In this document: in pieces, positions 6,075 through 9,548 of the stretch
Position numbering within the stretch: the first letter of the stretch is position 1
Layout: the number at the start of each line of letters is the position of its first letter
Assembly: GCA_039811765.1 (NCBI GenBank)
Contig: JBDHZF010000094.1
Coordinates: 1 to 9,548, forward strand
Origin: JAGQUL01 sp039811765
Lineage (GTDB): Bacteria; Actinomycetota; Thermoleophilia; Gaiellales; SKUG01
Direction of reading: 5' to 3'
DNA: 9,548 nucleotides
Program-made: the position numbers and the translations under genes
The notes under the pieces: model-generated
Database searches by the model: none
What the model was told of the DNA's origin: nothing
What the model saw: only the letters and a program-made list of their open reading frames with translations

Positions 6075-7349
6075 ATGCCGTACTTGTACGCAATCGTCGC
6101 GCTCGTCGCGCTCGTGGTGCTCCACGAACTGGGACACTTCCTCGCCGCGCGAGCCGTCGGCGTGCGCGCGACGAAGTTCTACGTGTTCTTTCCACCCGCG
6201 CTGTTGAAGAAGAAGATCGGCGACGTGGAGTACGGACTCGGCGCCATCCCCGCGGGCGGGTTCGTGAAGTTCCCCGGCATGTTCCGGCCGGAGACCGGGG
6301 AAGTCGCCGAGCGACTGCGCTACGAGCTCGAAGACGTGCACGATTCGTTGGATAGCGACACACGCCTGCGCGTCGACGCGGCACGGCGCGCGATCGCGCA
6401 TGCGCATGACGCGGACGCGATGATCGAGCCGCTGCGGGAGCTGCGCGAGTCGCTCGACGGCGTCGATGCGGCGTCGGGCGCCATGGCGGCCATCGATTCG
6501 CTGCTCGACGACCTGCACCCGCGCTCGTACTGGCGCGCGCAACTATGGCGCCGAATGACCGTGATCTTCGCTGGCCCGTTCGTGAACCTCGTGATCGGAT
6601 TCGTCGCGCTCGCCTGCTTCTACTGGCTGTTGCAGCCCACGTACGAGATCTCCGGGCCGCTGCGCGTGGACGCGGTGACGAAATCCAGCCCTGCGGCGCA
6701 AGCAGGCATCACCACGAACTCGAAGATCACTGGGTGGAACGGCGCGGTCGTGGGCGAGGACCCGTTCGACATCGTGCAGCGCATCGACGATGGACGCGGC
6801 AAACCCGCCACGATCAGCTGGACGGACGCGGACGGCGACGAGCACACCTCCACGATCACGCCGAAGCAGCTCGATCCGGACGACGACACGAAACTGCTCG
6901 GCTTGTCGCCCGACTTCGGCGACCGGCTCGACGTGACCGTGACGGGGCGCGAGCGCACCGACCTCGCCACCGGCGTGCGCGGCGCGAGCGAGGACGTTCG
7001 CAGCATCGTCACGTCCACCTTCACGAGGCTGCCGCGCGTGTTCGTCGACTCCGAGGCGCGCAAGGACGTCGGATCGGTCGTGGGCATCGTGCAGGTCGCG
7101 AGCGACGTCGACAAGGCGGGCACCTTCGTGCGCTACGTCGCGATCATCAGCCTCGTGCTCGCCGTGATGAACCTGCTGCCGCTGCTGCCGCTCGACGGCG
7201 GGCACTTGCTGTTCGGGCTGCTCGAAGCGGTGCGTCGCCGCCCGATGCCCCGCGCCGCGTTCGAGCGCTACTCGATGGTCGGCCTCGCGCTCGTGCTGAT
7301 CCTGTTCTTCATCGGCCTCGACAACGACATCACCCGCGCGCGCGGGTGA
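6075..7349 (+). CDS. rseP: RseP/Rip1-type site-2 intramembrane metalloprotease
   Basis: Zinc protease of the M50 family that cleaves substrates inside the membrane, classically anti-sigma factors already cut by another protease. The 424-residue product has HELGH (17-21) in the first membrane segment, GAIPAGGFVKF (56-66), a second membrane segment with FAGPFVNLVIGF (165-176), one PDZ domain (about 182-260) and the second active-site motif NLLPLLPLDGGH (376-387), whose Asp384 is the third zinc ligand. A last membrane segment lies at 411-425. Residues about 71-150 form a charged, helix-prone insert before YWRAQLWRR that is longer than the matching region of Escherichia coli RseP as I recall it. 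No clear ribosome binding site precedes the ATG, which is two bases after dxr. The dxr-protease-ispG order matches rip1 of Mycobacterium. Confidence 0.93.
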   Translation: MPYLYAIVALVALVVLHELGHFLAARAVGVRATKFYVFFPPALLKKKIGDVEYGLGAIPAGGFVKFPGMFRPETGEVAERLRYELEDVHDSLDSDTRLRVDAARRAIAHAHDADAMIEPLRELRESLDGVDAASGAMAAIDSLLDDLHPRSYWRAQLWRRMTVIFAGPFVNLVIGFVALACFYWLLQPTYEISGPLRVDAVTKSSPAAQAGITTNSKITGWNGAVVGEDPFDIVQRIDDGRGKPATISWTDADGDEHTSTITPKQLDPDDDTKLLGLSPDFGDRLDVTVTGRERTDLATGVRGASEDVRSIVTSTFTRLPRVFVDSEARKDVGSVVGIVQVASDVDKAGTFVRYVAIISLVLAVMNLLPLLPLDGGHLLFGLLEAVRRRPMPRAAFERYSMVGLALVLILFFIGLDNDITRARG

Positions 7350-7350
7350 T
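7329..7350. terminator. 22-bp perfect palindrome over the rseP stop
   Basis: Bases 7329-7339 are the exact reverse complement of 7340-7350, with an alternating CGCGCG core and the TGA stop (7347-7349) in its right arm. As RNA it could fold into a nine-pair stem with a four-base loop, possibly ending the operon transcript, though no T-run follows. As DNA it could also be a protein-binding site. Which it is cannot be told from sequence. Confidence 0.4.
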
Positions 7351-7460
7351 CGGTCGATCGCTCGTTGCTCCTGCTGCAACGAATCGTCCCTCGCATTCGA
7401 TGAACGGATAGCAGGCGTGCGCTCGGGGTGCGCACGGCGTCGATACGGGGGTACGTCACG
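7350..7460. other. Gap between rseP and the EF-hand gene
   Basis: This is the longest gap after pyrH. It contains a second hairpin, bases 7362-7368 paired with 7376-7382 (seven pairs, loop of seven). No convincing -10 box is visible, so it is unclear whether the next gene has its own promoter or depends on readthrough. GGGGGT at 7447-7452 is a possible ribosome binding site for the ATG at 7461. Confidence 0.4.
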
Positions 7461-8090
7461 ATGAACGTCAACACGAAGATCGCGCTCGGCATCGCCGCTG
7501 CCGCAACGGGCGTTGGCGCGGTGATCGGAATTCCGATGATCGTCCAGGGGTTGCAGGAAGAGCACAAGCTCGTCCCGACCGACAAGCCGTCGCAGGACAC
7601 CGGTTTCCACCTCCCCGAGGTCGGCATCGGCGTGCAGCCACTCGTGGACACGTACATGAAGATGTACGACCACGGCCAAGACGGCAGGGACGAGATCGAC
7701 ATCTCGTCCCATCAGGCGCCGGGAGCGGGAGACGAGCGCACCACCGGCGACCCGCTGGACAAGCACACGATGGTGGAGTTCTTCAAGAAGGCCGACACGG
7801 ACGGTGACGAGCGCGTCACGCGCAAGGAGCTATACGCGGCAATCGCCGTGTACGACACGCAGGGCACGTTCGGTTTCAACCCGAACTCCAAGCCGCTCGG
7901 CGACGGCTACCTCGGTCCCGACGAACTGGCTCGCTTCCGCAACGAGGCGATTCGCGCCTACAGCGACACGCTGACCACGGTGGACGATCGCGGCGTGCCG
8001 ATGATGATCACCAAGGAGGACGGCTCCCAGGTGAACAACTCGAAGTTCTTCGAGTCGTTGCCCGAGTACGGCCCACGCTATGCACGATGA
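7461..8090 (+). CDS. Membrane-anchored EF-hand-type protein, function unknown
   Basis: I do not recognise a named family. The 209-residue product starts with a short polar stretch and one hydrophobic segment (residues 7-29), probably a membrane anchor or uncleaved signal, leaving an acidic domain that is likely outside the membrane. Residues 112-123, DTDGDERVTRKE, fit a calcium-binding EF-hand loop, with Asp at positions 1, 3 and 5, Val at 8 and Glu at 12, flanked by helix-like FFKKA and LYAAIAV. A second, degenerate half-site is GDGYLGPDEL (147-156), and DHGQDGRDE (70-78) is another acidic patch. The ATG is preferred over an in-frame GTG at 7428 because GGGGGT lies eight bases upstream and the hydrophobic segment then starts near the N-terminus. 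Codon use matches the neighbours. It separates rseP from ispG. A role in calcium sensing is only inference. Confidence 0.8.
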   Translation: MNVNTKIALGIAAAATGVGAVIGIPMIVQGLQEEHKLVPTDKPSQDTGFHLPEVGIGVQPLVDTYMKMYDHGQDGRDEIDISSHQAPGAGDERTTGDPLDKHTMVEFFKKADTDGDERVTRKELYAAIAVYDTQGTFGFNPNSKPLGDGYLGPDELARFRNEAIRAYSDTLTTVDDRGVPMMITKEDGSQVNNSKFFESLPEYGPRYAR

Positions 8091-8113
8091 CCACTGACGC
8101 CTGCGCGAGCCGG

Positions 8114-8119
8114 TAGACT
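8114..8119 (+). promoter_or_regulatory. Candidate -10 box for leaderless ispG
   Basis: TAGACT matches the TAnnnT form of actinobacterial -10 boxes and ends six bases before the ispG ATG, so transcription would start at or very near the A of the start codon. There is no ribosome binding site before that ATG, which supports a leaderless message. CTGACG (8094-8099) resembles a -35 box but is only 14 bases away. A five-base inverted repeat, GCCGG (8109-8113) and CCGGC (8121-8125), brackets the box. Confidence 0.55.
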
Positions 8120-8125
8120 GCCGGC

Positions 8126-9271
8126 ATGGCTTCCAAGCGTCAGGTCCAGGTCGGTCGCGTCACGGTCGGTGGCGGAGCTCCCGTCGCCGTCCAGTCGATG
8201 ACCACCACGCAGACGAACGACCCGAAGGCGACCCTGGCGCAGATCCAAGAGCTGTTCGAGGCCGGCTGCGAGATCGTCCGCGTGGCGGTGCCGGGCCTGC
8301 CCGACGCGAACGCCCTGCCGGAGATCGTCAAGTTCTCGCCGCTGCCGGTGGTGGCGGACATCCACTTCAACGCCTCGCTCGCGCTCAAGGCGATCGAGGC
8401 GAACGTCGCATGCGTGCGCATCAACCCCGGCAACATCGGCGGCGACGACAAGGTCGTCAGCGTGGTCGAGGCCGCCAAAGCGAAGGACATCCCGATCCGC
8501 ATCGGGATGAACATGGGCTCGCTGCCGCACCACCTGCGCTCGATGGCCGTGCCGGCTCCGGCCGAGGCGCTCGTCGAGGGCGCGCTCGAGGAGGTGCGCC
8601 TGCTCGAGCAGGTCGGCTACGACAACTACAAGATCAGCGTGAAAGCCAGCGACCCCGTCGTCATGGTGCAGGCCTACCGCATGCTCTCCGAGCGGGTTGA
8701 TTGCCCGCTGCACCTGGGCGTCACCGAAGCGGGCACGCCGTGGGCCGGCTCGATCAAGAGCTCGGTCGGCATCGGCGCGCTGCTGCTCGACGGGATCGGG
8801 GACACGATCCGCGTCTCGCTGAGCGCGCCACCCGTGGAGGAGGTCAAGGTCGCCTGGGAGATCCTCAAGGCGACGGGCCTGCGCAAGAAGGGCTTCAACA
8901 TGATCGCCTGCCCGTCGTGCGGGCGCGCCGACGTGGAGATCGTCGCGCTCGCAGGCGAGGTGGAGGAGCGCCTGCGGCGCGACTACGCGAACGAGGTCAT
9001 GGAGATCGCGGTGATGGGCTGCGCGGTGAACGGCCCGGGCGAGGCCGGCAACGCCGACTTCGGCATCGCTGGTGGGCGCCACGTGGGCTTCCTGTACGCG
9101 CACGGCGCGGTGCTCAAGAAGGTGCCGCAGGCCGAGCTCGTCGACGAGTTGTTTCGCGAGATCGACAAGTGGATCGCCGCCGGCAAGCCCAGCGAGCGCG
9201 CCAAGGAGGCGTTCGGCAAGCTCGACGGCGTCGAGGGTCCCACGGTGACGATGGTGGGAGCTGCCGAATGA
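8126..9271 (+). CDS. ispG: 4-hydroxy-3-methylbut-2-en-1-yl diphosphate synthase (GcpE)
   Basis: Iron-sulfur enzyme that reduces 2-C-methyl-D-erythritol 2,4-cyclodiphosphate to HMBPP, the sixth of the seven MEP-pathway steps. The 381-residue product has the normal two-domain bacterial layout: a TIM barrel (about 1-255) with VQSMTTT (22-28), IRIGMNMGSL (124-133) and HLGVTEAGT (196-204), then a cluster domain. The [4Fe-4S] ligands are visible: Cys262 and Cys265 in ACPSCGR, Cys299 in MGCAVNGPGE, and Glu306. The GMNMGSL stretch differs from the GVNAGSL I expect in most relatives. The ATG follows a TAGACT box by six bases with no ribosome binding site, pointing to a leaderless message separate from the operon upstream. 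The next gene overlaps its stop by four bases. Confidence 0.97.
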   Translation: MASKRQVQVGRVTVGGGAPVAVQSMTTTQTNDPKATLAQIQELFEAGCEIVRVAVPGLPDANALPEIVKFSPLPVVADIHFNASLALKAIEANVACVRINPGNIGGDDKVVSVVEAAKAKDIPIRIGMNMGSLPHHLRSMAVPAPAEALVEGALEEVRLLEQVGYDNYKISVKASDPVVMVQAYRMLSERVDCPLHLGVTEAGTPWAGSIKSSVGIGALLLDGIGDTIRVSLSAPPVEEVKVAWEILKATGLRKKGFNMIACPSCGRADVEIVALAGEVEERLRRDYANEVMEIAVMGCAVNGPGEAGNADFGIAGGRHVGFLYAHGAVLKKVPQAELVDELFREIDKWIAAGKPSERAKEAFGKLDGVEGPTVTMVGAAE

Positions 9272-9548
9272 CGCGCATCGACCGGCATCACGTCGCCTGG
9301 GGCACGCTCGGCCTCGTTGCGGTACCCGCGATGTGGTTCGCGTGGTCGCTGCCCGGCGCGATCGCGATGTTCGCCTGCATCGGCGCTGCGTTCGTGCTCT
9401 GGCACCGGCTCGGCTCGCGCGGCTCGTGGCTCGCGCTCGTCGTGGTCGGTTTCGGCATGGGCGGCGTGCTCGGCTGGCAAGCCGTCACCGGCAGCCGCTG
9501 CCCCGATGGCGATCGCAAGGTCTACCTGAAGTTCGACAAGCCGCCCGT
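9268..9548 (+). CDS. Predicted membrane protein, N-terminal part only
   Basis: The gene runs off the window; 93 complete codons are present. The start is the ATG overlapping the ispG stop (ATGA), with GGGAG (9256-9260) seven bases upstream. After a short charged start (MTRIDRHH), the sequence is largely hydrophobic at about 9-46, possibly two membrane segments around SLPGA, and again at 54-72. A more polar part then begins with SRCPDGDRKVYLKFDKPP, likely outside or cytoplasmic depending on topology. I do not recognise the family and infer no function. The overlap and ribosome binding site make co-translation with ispG likely. Confidence 0.75.
   Translation, partial: MTRIDRHHVAWGTLGLVAVPAMWFAWSLPGAIAMFACIGAAFVLWHRLGSRGSWLALVVVGFGMGGVLGWQAVTGSRCPDGDRKVYLKFDKPP

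Noticed and set aside
6543..7766. 407-codon open frame on the minus strand opposite rseP and the EF-hand gene
   Set aside because: Arg/His/Asp/Val-rich translation without domain signs; it crosses the palindrome and two real genes.
8078..9103. 341-codon open frame on the minus strand opposite ispG
   Set aside because: Complement of highly conserved ispG sequence; composition typical of an antisense artefact.

Overview
This window is a GC-rich stretch of bacterial chromosome, with every convincing gene on the + strand. It holds a conserved housekeeping cluster: rpsB, tsf, pyrH, frr, uppS, cdsA, dxr, rseP (rip1), a small EF-hand-type membrane protein gene, ispG, and the start of an unidentified membrane protein gene cut by the window end. 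The dxr - site-2 protease - ispG order is the arrangement known from Actinobacteria such as Mycobacterium. GTG starts, strong GC bias at third codon positions and two apparently leaderless genes with TAGnCT -10 boxes also point to a high-GC actinobacterium. A deep lineage such as Thermoleophilia is my best guess, but that placement is inference.

Layout. Positions 1-307 hold no recognisable gene. They contain an inverted repeat (92-115), a candidate -10 box (142-147) and two adjacent hairpins (172-252) that would form a structured 5' leader for rpsB. rpsB (308-1066) and tsf (1119-1982) form the translation pair and end in a perfect 16-bp GC-rich hairpin at 2011-2047. Ten bases after it comes a TAGGCT box, seven bases before the pyrH GTG. 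From pyrH to rseP (2070-7349) the genes are packed, overlapping by 1-4 bases or separated by 1-2 bases, and should be one operon. A 22-bp perfect palindrome lies over the rseP stop. A 111-bp gap, an EF-hand gene (7461-8090) and a short gap with a TAGACT box precede ispG (8126-9271). A membrane protein gene overlaps the ispG stop by four bases.

How the genes fit together. S2, EF-Ts and the ribosome recycling factor serve translation. UMP kinase feeds pyrimidine nucleotides, including the CTP used by CdsA. Dxr and IspG are the second and sixth enzymes of the methylerythritol phosphate (MEP) isoprenoid pathway. UppS condenses its IPP product into undecaprenyl diphosphate for the cell wall, and CdsA makes CDP-diacylglycerol for phospholipids. 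The RseP-type protease is a membrane signalling enzyme. Most of the window is therefore ordinary core genome.

The less ordinary points are the structured rpsB leader, the leaderless promoters, a roughly 80-residue charged insert in the protease, the EF-hand gene sitting inside an otherwise conserved gene trio, and the unidentified membrane gene after ispG. I did not find a CRISPR array, mobile element, tRNA, rRNA or a clear novel multi-gene system.
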